Counted from the stretch's first letter, positions 51,975 to 60,419 are shown. The stretch is DNA of 64,000 nt from Leifsonia soli (GCF_013408745.1 NZ_JACCBJ010000001.1:1612001-1676000), one strand, 5' to 3'. The notes: a model not told the origin generated them from the letters alone. Program-made: numbers and translations.

Positions 51975-52984
51975 CGCTGCGCCTCCTCTCCGGAGTCGAG
52001 TTTCACGGCCCGCAGGTAGACGAACAGCGGGATGGCGATCAGCACGAGCGAGCAGATCGCCATGGCCGCGCTCAGGCCGAACCGGAAGCTCTGGAAGCTG
52101 GTGGTGTAGGTGAGCACGGGCAGGACGTCGACGTCCTGCGGCGCCGGGACGCCGAACAGCACGAAGGGCAGGGTGAAGGCGTTGATGTTGTGCAGGAACG
52201 CGATGATGAGCGCGAGCAGGATCGAGCCGCGCAGGTAGGGCAGGATCACGTAGCGGAGCTTGATCCACCAGGTCGCGCCGTCGATCGCCGCGGCCTCGTG
52301 CACCTCCGGGTCGACGCTCTGGAGGCCGGCGACGACCAGCAGGTAGAAGAACGGCCACGACGTCCAGAGCTGCACGATGATCAGCGACCAGTAGCTGAGC
52401 GGCCCGTTCAGCCAGAGCCCCGGATGCGCACCGACCGCGCCGAGCATGCTGTCCACCACACCGCCCGGCTGCAGCATCGTGCGCCACAGCGTGCCGACGA
52501 CGAATGCGGGAAGCACGTACGGGATGAGGAACAGCGAGCGCACCAGGGCACGGCCGCGGAAGCGGTTCTGCGTGGCGAGCGCCGCCGCCAGCCCGATCGG
52601 CAGGGTGACGACCGCGGCGATGACCGCGAACGAGACGCTGATCCCGATCGAGCGCAGCAGGGGCGACGACGCGACCGCCTCCACGTAGTTGCCGAGTCCG
52701 ACGAACGGCGCCTGGAGCCAGCTCTGCAGCGTGTACTGGTCGAGGTCGAGGGTCGACATCACGACGGCCACGATCAGCGGGACGACGATGACGACCAGCA
52801 TCAGGATGCCGCCGGGGAGCAGCATCCAGAGCGGGCGGTTGCGTCGTTCGAGGCCGCGGCGGCGGCCGCTGCGGGCGGAGCCCCGGCGGGCGGAGCCGGG
52901 GCGGCCGCCCGCGGGAGCGCGTCCCGCGGGCGAGCCGTCGGCCGGCGCCGTGCCCTGCGGCGCGGCGATGGTGGGATTCGACAT
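51971..52984 (-). CDS. Carbohydrate ABC transporter permease, MalF type
   Basis: 337 residues. A 50-residue glycine/arginine-rich cytoplasmic head (RRGSARSGRRRGLERRN) precedes six membrane helices. The coupling loop is SVDPEVHEAAAIDGATWWIKLRYVILPYL. Typical of UgpA/MalF. The stop overlaps the next gene (ATGA). It is 8 bp after the binding-protein stop. No ATPase is encoded in the operon, so a shared MsiK/MalK-like ATPase elsewhere is likely, as is common in actinobacteria. Confidence 0.92.
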   Translation of the reverse strand: MSNPTIAAPQGTAPADGSPAGRAPAGGRPGSARRGSARSGRRRGLERRNRPLWMLLPGGILMLVVIVVPLIVAVVMSTLDLDQYTLQSWLQAPFVGLGNYVEAVASSPLLRSIGISVSFAVIAAVVTLPIGLAAALATQNRFRGRALVRSLFLIPYVLPAFVVGTLWRTMLQPGGVVDSMLGAVGAHPGLWLNGPLSYWSLIIVQLWTSWPFFYLLVVAGLQSVDPEVHEAAAIDGATWWIKLRYVILPYLRGSILLALIIAFLHNINAFTLPFVLFGVPAPQDVDVLPVLTYTTSFQSFRFGLSAAMAICSLVLIAIPLFVYLRAVKLDSGEEAQR

Positions 52985-52992
52985 CGGTCCGA

Positions 52993-54354
52993 CTACTTCG
53001 CCTTGCTCAGCGCGGCCTGGGCGGTCGCTTGCGCGGCCTTCAGCCGCGACTGCAGGTCGGACGACGACACACCGCCCGACGAGAGAGCCGGGATGGACTG
53101 CACCACCACGTTCACGAGCGCCAGCTGGGTGTCGCCCCAGGCGCCGGAGAACGGCGTCCCGTAGGCCTTCGTCCCGGCGTCGAGGATGGGGCCGAGCAAC
53201 TGGTTGCCTTCCTCGATCCGCTTGGCGGCTGCGGCGTTCGTCGGCAGGTCGCCGAACGTCTTGGTGTACGCGACCTGGTTCTCCTCGCTCGTCAGCATCT
53301 TGATGAGCGCGAAGGCGAGGTCCTGGTTCTTCGAGTACTTCGCGACGACCATGTTGTCGCCCGAGATGATCGTGGCGGCGGCCTTGCCGTCACCGGGCAG
53401 CTTCGACGCCCCGGGCGGGACGGTCGGCATGACGGCGTACGCGTACTTCCCGGCGACCGGCGACGCGTCGAGCGACACCTGCGACGACGAGGAGACCATC
53501 GGGAGGAAGGCGGCCTTCCCCGCGGCGAAGGCGGCGACGGCCTGCGCGTTCTTCCAGCCGATCGCGGCCGGGTCGACCACCTTGTCCTCGGTCAGCCATC
53601 CGAAGTACGTCTGGTACGCCTTCTTCACGGCGGCGTCGTCGATGGTCGCCTTCTTCGTCTTCAGGTCGAGCAGGGTGTTGCCCTGCTGCATCGACATGGC
53701 CCAGACGAACTTCCAGGGGTCGAAGCTGTCCGCGTAGGCGACGGCCATGCCGTGCACATCGCCGCTGGTGAGCTTCTTCGCCTGCGCGGCCAGACCGTCC
53801 CAGGTGGTGGCGGGCTTGTCGATGCCCGCGGCCTTCAGCAGCTCGGTGTTGTACGCCAGGACGAACGGGCGGCTGAGGAACGGGATGCCGACCTCGTCGG
53901 ACGCGCTCGGACCGGAGATGCCGAGTGTCGCCGGGACGAAGCGGTCGCGGCCTCCGACCTTCTCCCAGTCGTCCTTCGTCAGCTTGACGAACGCGCCCGT
54001 GGAGTACGCGGTCGGTGTGAACGTGGTGCCGAGGTCGTAGATGTCGGGCCCCTGGCCGCTCAGCACCGACGTCTGGATCTTCGTGAGCTCGTCGTTCGCC
54101 GACGCGAACGTCTCGAACTTCACGGTCGCCCCCGTCTCCTTCTGGAACTGGGCCGAGACGTCGGAGAACCATTTCTGCTGCTGGGTGGGATAGAGCGCGT
54201 TGGCCGCGATCATGACATCGAGGGTCTTCCCGGTGCCGTCGACCTTCCCTCCCGCCGACGACGAGGAAGAGGAACCGGAGCCGGAGCATCCGGTGAGCGC
54301 GAGGGTTGCGGCCGCGAGGGCCGCCACCGCGCCGAGCGCAAGACGTGATCTCAT
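52993..54354 (-). CDS. Sugar ABC transporter substrate-binding lipoprotein
   Basis: 453 residues. Lipoprotein signal ending LALTGC (cysteine 23), a serine-rich linker, then a family 1 sugar-binding fold: KTLDVMIAANALYPTQQQKWFSDVSAQFQKETGATVKFETF, GPDIYDLGTTFTPTAYS, LKAAGIDKPATTWDGLAAQAKKL, KAAFLPMVSSSSQVSLDASP. First gene of the nine-gene operon and divergent from the LacI gene. It binds the substrate outside the membrane; sugar acid or glycoside is inferred from the downstream enzymes. Confidence 0.93.
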   Translation of the reverse strand: MRSRLALGAVAALAAATLALTGCSGSGSSSSSSAGGKVDGTGKTLDVMIAANALYPTQQQKWFSDVSAQFQKETGATVKFETFASANDELTKIQTSVLSGQGPDIYDLGTTFTPTAYSTGAFVKLTKDDWEKVGGRDRFVPATLGISGPSASDEVGIPFLSRPFVLAYNTELLKAAGIDKPATTWDGLAAQAKKLTSGDVHGMAVAYADSFDPWKFVWAMSMQQGNTLLDLKTKKATIDDAAVKKAYQTYFGWLTEDKVVDPAAIGWKNAQAVAAFAAGKAAFLPMVSSSSQVSLDASPVAGKYAYAVMPTVPPGASKLPGDGKAAATIISGDNMVVAKYSKNQDLAFALIKMLTSEENQVAYTKTFGDLPTNAAAAKRIEEGNQLLGPILDAGTKAYGTPFSGAWGDTQLALVNVVVQSIPALSSGGVSSSDLQSRLKAAQATAQAALSKAK

Positions 54355-54431
54355 TCGTGACTCTCCTTTGAGCAGGGATCGTGGCCTCGACCCGGTGGGG
54401 CCGGGGAGGATGGCTGCGACTCTAAGAGCGA

Positions 54432-54467
54432 GGCAAATCGGACTGCAAGCGATTGCCAGAATTTGCC
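54432..54467. promoter_or_regulatory. LacI-type operator nested in a longer inverted repeat
   Basis: GCAAGCGATTGC (54445-54456) is a near-perfect palindrome of the LacI class, centred between the divergent SBP and lacI genes. Outside it, GGCAAAT (54432-54438) and ATTTGCC (54461-54467) form a second symmetric pair with nearly the same centre. The stretch is AT-richer than its surroundings. It probably controls both directions. Confidence 0.7.
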
Positions 54468-54488
54468 ATCGTGTGCTCTGATATCGGC

Positions 54489-55550
54489 ATGAGCCCTCTC
54501 ACCGGTGCGGGGAACGACCGCCCAGCGACCCTCGCGGACGTCGCAGCGCTCAGCGGCGTCGCCACCTCCACGGTCTCGCGGGCGCTCTCCAACCCGGGCC
54601 GAGTGAACGTCCTCACGCGCGAGCGCATCGAGCGCGCCGCACGCGAGCTCAACTACGTGCCGAACTCGCAGGCCCGCGCGCTGACGAGCGGACGGACCCG
54701 CGCCATCGCCGTGCTCGTCTCGGACGTGACGAACCCGTTCTACTTCGGCATCATCCGGGGCACCCAGCACCAGCTGAAGGCCGCAGGCTACACGCAGCTG
54801 CTCGTGGACACCGAGGAGTCGGACGAGCTGGAGGACGGGACGCTGCACAAGCTCCGGCGCTCCTTCGACGGCGCCATCCTCGCCGCCTCCCGGCTCACCG
54901 ACCGGCGGCTGACGGCCCTCGCCAAGGAGATCCCGCTCGTCGCCGTGAACCGGCAGACCCGGGGCGTTCCGAGCGTGTTCATCGACACGCCGAGCGCGAT
55001 TGAGCAGGCCGTCGGCCACCTCGTCTCGCTCGGCCACCGCCGCATCGCGTACGCGGCGGGGCCCGCCACCTCGTGGCCGAACGAGGGCCGCTGGCGCGCA
55101 CTGGTCCGCGCCGCCGAGCACTACGGCGTCGAGGCGGTCCGCCTCGGGCCGTTCGCGCCGAGGCAGTATGCGGGGGCGGCGGCGGCCGATGCGGTCCTCC
55201 ACTCGCGCGTCACCGCCTGCATCGCCTTCAACGACCTGCTCGCGATCGGGATGCTCCCGCGCTTCCGCGAGCGCGGCGTCCGCATCCCGAACGACCTGAG
55301 CATCGTCGGCTGCGACGACATCTTCGGCGCCGACTTCTGCAACCCTCCCCTCACGACGCTCACCGCGCCGATCGAGCAGGCGGGCCGGACCGCGGTCGCC
55401 ATGCTCCTGTCCCGTCTCGACGGCGGGCCGGCGCCGATGGCGCGTCAGGCGGTCACGCTCCCCACGCACCTGACCGTCCGCGACTCCACCGGACCAGCAC
55501 CCCGGACCGCACCGACCGCACCGACCACGAACGGAGTCCCGACCGCATGA
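54489..55550 (+). CDS. LacI-family regulator of the uronate block
   Basis: 353 residues. The LacI helix-turn-helix is ATLADVAALSGVATSTVSRALSNPGRVN (about 13-40) with the hinge LNYVPNSQARALTSGRT. The ligand domain is a periplasmic-binding fold: IAVLVSDVTNPFYFGIIRG, DGAILAASRLTD, LVAVNRQTRGVPSVFID, AFNDLLAIGMLPRFRERGVRIPNDLSIVGCDDI and NPPLTTLTAPIEQAG. The effector is probably a uronate or a pathway intermediate. ATG 54489 is preferred over upstream starts because it opens 12 residues before the HTH. The stop overlaps the uxaC ATG. Confidence 0.92.
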   Translation: MSPLTGAGNDRPATLADVAALSGVATSTVSRALSNPGRVNVLTRERIERAARELNYVPNSQARALTSGRTRAIAVLVSDVTNPFYFGIIRGTQHQLKAAGYTQLLVDTEESDELEDGTLHKLRRSFDGAILAASRLTDRRLTALAKEIPLVAVNRQTRGVPSVFIDTPSAIEQAVGHLVSLGHRRIAYAAGPATSWPNEGRWRALVRAAEHYGVEAVRLGPFAPRQYAGAAAADAVLHSRVTACIAFNDLLAIGMLPRFRERGVRIPNDLSIVGCDDIFGADFCNPPLTTLTAPIEQAGRTAVAMLLSRLDGGPAPMARQAVTLPTHLTVRDSTGPAPRTAPTAPTTNGVPTA

Positions 55551-56962
55551 CCGCCCTCGCGCCGCATCCCGACCGCCTGTTCCCCGCCGACCCGGGCGTG
55601 CGCGACATCGCCAGGCGCCTGTACGCCGAGGTGGCGACGGCGCCGATCCTGTCGCCGCACGGACACGTGGATGCGCGCATGCTCGCCGACGACGAGCCGT
55701 TCCCGGACCCGGCGGCCCTGCTCATCACGCCCGACCACTACGTCACACGCATGCTGCACGCTGTCGGCGTGCCCCTCGACGAGCTGGGGCTCGCCCGCGA
55801 CGGCCGACCGTCCACGGCCGACGGGCGCGCGATCTGGCGGCGGCTCTGCGAGCACTGGGACGTCTTCCTCGGCACGCCGGTCCGGCTCTGGTTCGAGACG
55901 GAGTTCAGCGAGGTCTTCGGCCTCACCGAGCAGCCGTCCCCCGCCACCGCCGACGCGCTCTACGACCAGCTGAGCGCGACGCTCGCCGACCCGGCCTTCC
56001 GGCCACGGGCGCTGTTCGAGCGCTTCCGCATCGAGGTGCTGGCGACCACGGACGACCCGGCCGACGACCTGGCCGCGCACCACCGGCTCGCCGCCGACGC
56101 GACTTTCCCCGGCCGCGTCATCCCGACCTTCCGCGCCGACCGGTACATGCACCCCGACGAACCCGGATGGGCGGCGCGGCTGGAGCGGCTCAGCGCCGTC
56201 GCCGACGTCGACACCACGACGTACCCCGGGCTGCTGGAGGCGCTGCGCCGCCGCCGCCGGGCGTTCGCGGAGGCGGGAGGGACGGCTACCGACACGGGCG
56301 TGATCGACGCCGGCAGCGATCCGCTCCACGAGGCCGAGGCGTCGCGCATCCACCGGGCGGCACTCGACGGAACGCTCACCGCCGGCGAAGCGGCCGCCTA
56401 CCGCCGCAACCTGCTCTACCGGCTCGCCGAGCTCTCCGCCGAGGACGGCCTGGTCATGCAGCTGCACCCCGGCGTGCTCCGCAACCACCACCGGCCCACC
56501 TTCGACGCGTACGGACCGGACACCGGCCACGACCTCCCCGCCGTCGGCGCGTTCACCCGGCCGCTCACGCCCATCCTGCGCGACTTCGGGACGCATCCCA
56601 CCTTCCGGCTCGTGCTGTTCACGGTCGACGAGACGACGTTCTCACGCGAGATCGGCCCGCTGGCCGGCTTCTACCCCTCCGTGTACGCGGGGGCGCCGTG
56701 GTGGTTCATCGACACACCGGACGCCATCCTGCGCTACCGGCGGGCGGTCACCGACAGCGCCGGCTTCACCAAGACCAGCGGGTTCATCGACGACACGCGT
56801 GCCTTCTGCTCCATCCCGGCCCGGCACGACATGTCGCGTCGGGTGGATGCGTCCTACCTCGCCACGCTGGTCGCCGAACACCGGGTGAGCGAGGAGGACG
56901 CCGCCGTGCTCGCACGCCGGCTGGTGGACGACATCCCGCGGACCACGTTCCGGCTCGGCTGA
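55547..56962 (+). CDS. uxaC: Uronate isomerase (glucuronate isomerase)
   Basis: 471 residues. Isomerises D-glucuronate to D-fructuronate and D-galacturonate to D-tagaturonate. UxaC landmarks: LSPHGHVDARMLADDEPFPDPAALLITPDHYVTRMLH (HxH metal site), TDDPADDLAAHHRL, RVIPTFRADRYMHPDEPGW, VMQLHPGVLRNHHRPTFDAYGPDTG, LFTVDETTFSREIGPLAGFYPSVYAGAPWWFIDTPDAI and TSGFIDDTRAFCSIPARHDMSRR. Frames upstream overlap lacI and are rejected. Co-transcribed with lacI through an ATGA overlap. Confidence 0.95.
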   Translation: MTALAPHPDRLFPADPGVRDIARRLYAEVATAPILSPHGHVDARMLADDEPFPDPAALLITPDHYVTRMLHAVGVPLDELGLARDGRPSTADGRAIWRRLCEHWDVFLGTPVRLWFETEFSEVFGLTEQPSPATADALYDQLSATLADPAFRPRALFERFRIEVLATTDDPADDLAAHHRLAADATFPGRVIPTFRADRYMHPDEPGWAARLERLSAVADVDTTTYPGLLEALRRRRRAFAEAGGTATDTGVIDAGSDPLHEAEASRIHRAALDGTLTAGEAAAYRRNLLYRLAELSAEDGLVMQLHPGVLRNHHRPTFDAYGPDTGHDLPAVGAFTRPLTPILRDFGTHPTFRLVLFTVDETTFSREIGPLAGFYPSVYAGAPWWFIDTPDAILRYRRAVTDSAGFTKTSGFIDDTRAFCSIPARHDMSRRVDASYLATLVAEHRVSEEDAAVLARRLVDDIPRTTFRLG

Positions 56963-57087
56963 CCGGGCGTCGCGCTACGCTGGAGGGACTGCTCGATTCT
57001 TGCCACCCGCGGGAGAGCTGACCCCCGACTACATCCCCGTCGTGGCGGACGGCCCTCGTCCGTCGCGGCTATACGAAGGAGCACTAC

Positions 57088-58545
57088 GTGTCACAGGAAG
57101 CAACCGCCAACATCGGCGTCGTCGGTCTGGCGGTGATGGGGTCGAACCTGGCCCGCAACCTCGCATCGCGCGAGGGCAACACCGTCGCCGTGTACAACCG
57201 CACCTACACGCGGACCGAAGACCTGATGAACGCGCACCCCGAGGCCGGCTTCGTCGGCTCCGAGGAGATCGACGACTTCGTCGCCTCGCTGTCGAAGCCG
57301 CGCACCGCGATCATCATGGTGCAGGCGGGGAAGGGCACCGACGCGGTCATCGACCAGCTGGTCGAGCGGTTCGAGCCGGGCGACATCATCGTCGACGGCG
57401 GCAACGCGAACTTCCACGACACCATCGAGCGCGAGAAGCGCATCGCGCCCACCGGCATCCACTTCGTGGGCGCCGGCATCTCCGGCGGTGAGGAGGGCGC
57501 ACTGAACGGCCCGTCGATCATGCCGGGCGGCTCGGTGGAGTCGTACAAGACGCTCGGACCCATCCTCGAGTCCATCGCCGCGGTCGCCGAGGGCGAGCCG
57601 TGCGTGACCCACGTCGGCACCGACGGCGCCGGGCACTTCGTGAAGATGATCCACAACGGCATCGAGTACGCCGACATGCAGCTCATCGCCGAGGCGTACG
57701 ACCTGCTCCGCACCATCGGCGGCCTGGAGCCGGCCCAGATCGCGGACGTGTTCGCCGAGTGGAACAAGGGCTACCTGGAGTCGTACCTGATCGAGATCAC
57801 CGCCGAGGTGCTGCGCCAGGTGGATGCGGAGAGCGGCAAGCCGTTCATCGACATCGTCCTCGACCAGGCAGGATCAAAGGGCACCGGCGTCTGGACCGTG
57901 CAGAACGCGCTCGACCTGGGCGTCCCGGTCGGCGGCATCGCGGAGGCCGTCTTCGCCCGCGCCGTCTCGTCGAAGCCGGCCCAGCGCGCGGCGGTTCAGG
58001 CGACCATCCAGTCGCGGCCGGACGTGCAGAAGGCGGAGGACGTCCAGGCGTTCGCCGACGACGTGTCGAAGGCGCTGTACGCCTCGAAGGTCGTCGCGTA
58101 CGCGCAGGGCTTCGACGCGATCATCGCCGGCGCCGAGAAGTACGGCTGGGACATCCACAAGGACAAGATCGCCAAGATCTGGCGCGGCGGCTGCATCATC
58201 CGCGCACAGTTCCTCAACCGCATCGCCGACGCGTACGACGAGAACCCGGACATCGCGACGCTGCTCGAGGCGCCGTACTTCGCCGACGCGGTGCGCGAGG
58301 GCGAGGCTGCCTGGCGTCGCATCGTCGCCACCGCTGCGCTCTCCGGCGTCCCGGTGCCCGGCTTCGGCTCGGCGCTGTCGTACTACGACTCGCTCGCCTC
58401 GAAGCGCCTCCCGGCCGCCCTCGTGCAGGGCCAGCGCGACTTCTTCGGCGCGCACACCTACAAGCGGGTCGACAAGGACGGCGTCTTCCACACCCTGTGG
58501 TCCGGCGACCGCACCGAGATCGAGACCGAGCCCTCCACCCACTGA
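57088..58545 (+). CDS. gnd: 6-phosphogluconate dehydrogenase (decarboxylating)
   Basis: 485 residues. Oxidises 6-phosphogluconate to ribulose-5-phosphate with CO2 release. NADP-binding GVVGLAVMGSNLARNLA with the NRT specificity segment VAVYNRTYTR, substrate motifs GAGISGGEEGALNGPSIMPGG and GHFVKMIHNGIEYADMQ (catalytic lysine), DQAGSKGTGVWTVQNALDLGVP and the IWRGGCIIRAQFLN segment. It is the long, dimeric, NADP-preferring type. The start is GTG with AAGGAG upstream. Placement beside uxaC and opposite gntK suggests it serves gluconate use as well as the pentose phosphate pathway. Confidence 0.97.
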   Translation: MSQEATANIGVVGLAVMGSNLARNLASREGNTVAVYNRTYTRTEDLMNAHPEAGFVGSEEIDDFVASLSKPRTAIIMVQAGKGTDAVIDQLVERFEPGDIIVDGGNANFHDTIEREKRIAPTGIHFVGAGISGGEEGALNGPSIMPGGSVESYKTLGPILESIAAVAEGEPCVTHVGTDGAGHFVKMIHNGIEYADMQLIAEAYDLLRTIGGLEPAQIADVFAEWNKGYLESYLIEITAEVLRQVDAESGKPFIDIVLDQAGSKGTGVWTVQNALDLGVPVGGIAEAVFARAVSSKPAQRAAVQATIQSRPDVQKAEDVQAFADDVSKALYASKVVAYAQGFDAIIAGAEKYGWDIHKDKIAKIWRGGCIIRAQFLNRIADAYDENPDIATLLEAPYFADAVREGEAAWRRIVATAALSGVPVPGFGSALSYYDSLASKRLPAALVQGQRDFFGAHTYKRVDKDGVFHTLWSGDRTEIETEPSTH

Positions 58546-58557
58546 CCCTCCTCGCGA

Positions 58558-58639
58558 CTCCCGCCCGCCGTCGAGTCCGCAAAAATTGCACGCCGATCCC
58601 ACGATCGGCGTGCAATTTTTGTGTACTCGACGGCGGGAG
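58558..58639. terminator. Two-layer hairpin after gnd
   Basis: The inner 18-bp stem (CAAAAATTGCACGCCGAT and its complement, 6-base loop) ends in TTTTT, a proper intrinsic terminator. It is enclosed by an outer 15-bp stem (CTCCCGC...CGTCGAGT with ACTCGACGGCGGGAG) with a four-base bulge and short internal unpaired segments. Confidence 0.9.
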
Positions 58640-58656
58640 CGAGGGAGGATGGGAGG

Positions 58657-59007
58657 GTGACGTACGACGACCATCCGGAACTCGCGGAGTACGAGCCGCT
58701 CGGAGAGCGACCGCTCCGCGGGCGGACGATGACGGTCGCCAGCCGGGTCTTCGTCGTCGTCGCGCTGAGCGCACTGCTGCTGCCCGGCATCCTGCTCACG
58801 ATCAGCATCCAGACGCAGACGGCCGAATACACCTGCTCGGTGTACGCCCGCCACTACCAGCCGGAGGCGCAGGGCTCGTCCGCGCGGTTCGAGTTCGCCG
58901 GGCCGGTCGGCCCGGGCTGGCAGTGCTACGCGCTCAACACCGAGGGGGACGCGACCTGGGTGGCGCCGCTCGGCCTCATCCCGTCGACGCCGCACCAGCT
59001 CCCGTAG
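58657..59007 (+). CDS. Small membrane protein of unknown function
   Basis: 116 residues: an acidic cytoplasmic head (YDDHPELAEYEPLGERPL), one membrane helix (about 32-54) and a short outer domain with two cysteines (YTCSVYARHY and GWQCYALN). No family is recognised. GTG 58657 is taken as start, with GGGAGGA upstream. The last part of its coding sequence (GLIPSTPH) is copied 264 bp downstream inside the repeat array. Confidence 0.65.
   Translation: MTYDDHPELAEYEPLGERPLRGRTMTVASRVFVVVALSALLLPGILLTISIQTQTAEYTCSVYARHYQPEAQGSSARFEFAGPVGPGWQCYALNTEGDATWVAPLGLIPSTPHQLP
58972..58996 (+). repeat. 25-bp direct repeat, copy 1 (3' end of the small membrane gene)
   Basis: GGCCTCATCCCGTCGACGCC plus GCACC within the coding sequence, repeated exactly at 59236-59260. 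Confidence 0.85.
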
Positions 59008-59441
59008 GCGTCACGAACGGAGGCGTTCCCGGCTGCGGCTAACTGCCACATCCTCCGTTCGTGGCGACATGCCGGGGCCGGCACGCGCATCTCCTCCGTT
59101 CGCGCTCGGAGGTGTGCGAGGCGAGGCGGTGCGTAAAGGGAGGTGGAAGCGGCAGCAGCCACCCCAAAAGGCGCAAAACGGAGGATGGCTCGTCACTGCA
59201 CGGCGGAACATCCTCCGTGCGCGCCGTGGCCACCGGGCCTCATCCCGTCGACGCCGCACCGGCTTCCGTGATGAGCGTGCGGGGGCACCGCTCTCCAACG
59301 GCTCGCCGCATCACACCGACCGGCCACCCGGCCGGCCGATGGAAACGGAGGAGAGCGCAGCCGACACGCCGAGCGGATACGCGAAAGGGAGGGCCCCGGG
59401 CACAATCGGCCCGGAAAGTCCTCCCTTTCAGACGGAGGGTG
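59008..59441. repeat. Second array of the AACGGAGG/AAAGGGAGG motif
   Basis: The 434-bp gap between the small membrane gene and the convergent prs holds at least eight copies of the motif in both orientations (59015, 59052, 59093, 59135, 59177, 59211, 59343, 59383, 59420) and no gene. GAAAGGGAGG (59383-59392) and CCTCCCTTTC (59420-59429) enclose a CCGGGC/GCCCGG stem and may end prs transcription. Confidence 0.8.
59236..59260 (+). repeat. 25-bp direct repeat, copy 2 (inside the motif array)
   Basis: Exact copy of 58972-58996. The following bases still resemble the gene end, giving HRLP and a stop codon, so it looks like a duplicated gene tail. Confidence 0.85.
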
Positions 59442-60419
59442 CTACGCGGCCCCGTCGAACATCGACGTCACCGAACCATCGGTGAAGACCTCGCGGATCG
59501 CGCTGGCGAGCAGCGGAGCGATCGGCAGGACCGTCAGGCCCTCCCAGCGCTTGTGCTCCGGCAGGGGCAGGGTGTCGGTCACCACGACCGAGTCGATCGC
59601 CTCGCTCTGCAGCAGCTCGACGGCCGGGTCGCTGAACACCGCGTGCGTCGCCGCCACGACGACGCCCGTTGCGCCGGCCTCCTTGAGCGCCTCGGCGGCC
59701 TTCACGATGGTGCGGCCGGTGTCGATCAGGTCGTCGACGAGCAGGCAGACGCGACCGTTGACGTCGCCGACGATCTCGTGCACCGAGACCTGGTTCGGCA
59801 CCAGCGGGTCGCGTCGCTTGTGGATGATCGCCAGCGGCGCACCGAGCTTGTCGCTCCAGATGTCGGCGACGCGGACGCGGCCCATGTCGGGCGACACGAC
59901 CGTCAGCGTCGACGGGTCGAGCTCCCGGCGCATGTGCTCGAGCAGCACGGGCATGGCGAACAGGTGGTCGACGGGTCCGTCGAAGAAGCCCTGGATCTGC
60001 GCGGCGTGCAGGTCGACGGACATGATGCGGTCCGCGCCGGCGGCCTTGAACAGGTCGGCGACGAGGCGGGCGGAGATCGGCTCGCGGCCGCGGCCCTTCT
60101 TGTCCTGACGGGCGTACGGGTAGAACGGCGCCACGACGGTGATGCGCTTCGCCGAGGCGCGCTTCAGCGCATCCACCATGATGAGCTGCTCCATGAGCCA
60201 CTCGTTGATGGGCGACGTGTGCGACTGGATGACGAAGGCATCCGACCCGCGGACGCTCTCATCGAAGCGCGCGTAGATCTCGCCGTTGGCGAAGGTGCGC
60301 GCGTCGGTCGGGATGAGCTCACTGCCGAGACATTCGGCGATCTCCTGGGCGAGCTGAGGATGCGCGCGACCGGAGATGAGGACGAGTCTTTTCTGGCCGG
60401 TCGCGGTGATCCCTGACAC
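59442..60419 (-). CDS. prs: Ribose-phosphate pyrophosphokinase (PRPP synthetase)
   Basis: 325 residues, makes PRPP from ribose-5-phosphate and ATP. Class I motifs: FANGEIYARFDESVRGSDAFVIQSH, the ATP loop region RQDKKGRGREPISARLVADLF, MSVDLHAAQIQGFFDGPVDHL, VVSPDMGRVRVA and the PRPP-binding LLVDDLIDTGRTI. GTG start at 60419 directly abuts the glmU stop (TAAGTG), so the two are one transcript, as in most actinobacteria. The downstream partner rplY is separated from it here by 14.6 kb. Confidence 0.97.
   Translation of the reverse strand: MSGITATGQKRLVLISGRAHPQLAQEIAECLGSELIPTDARTFANGEIYARFDESVRGSDAFVIQSHTSPINEWLMEQLIMVDALKRASAKRITVVAPFYPYARQDKKGRGREPISARLVADLFKAAGADRIMSVDLHAAQIQGFFDGPVDHLFAMPVLLEHMRRELDPSTLTVVSPDMGRVRVADIWSDKLGAPLAIIHKRRDPLVPNQVSVHEIVGDVNGRVCLLVDDLIDTGRTIVKAAEALKEAGATGVVVAATHAVFSDPAVELLQSEAIDSVVVTDTLPLPEHKRWEGLTVLPIAPLLASAIREVFTDGSVTSMFDGAA

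Noticed and set aside
59061..60416. A 451-residue plus-strand frame through the motif array and antisense to prs
   Set aside because: It merges array repeats with the complement of prs and shows no domain or start context.
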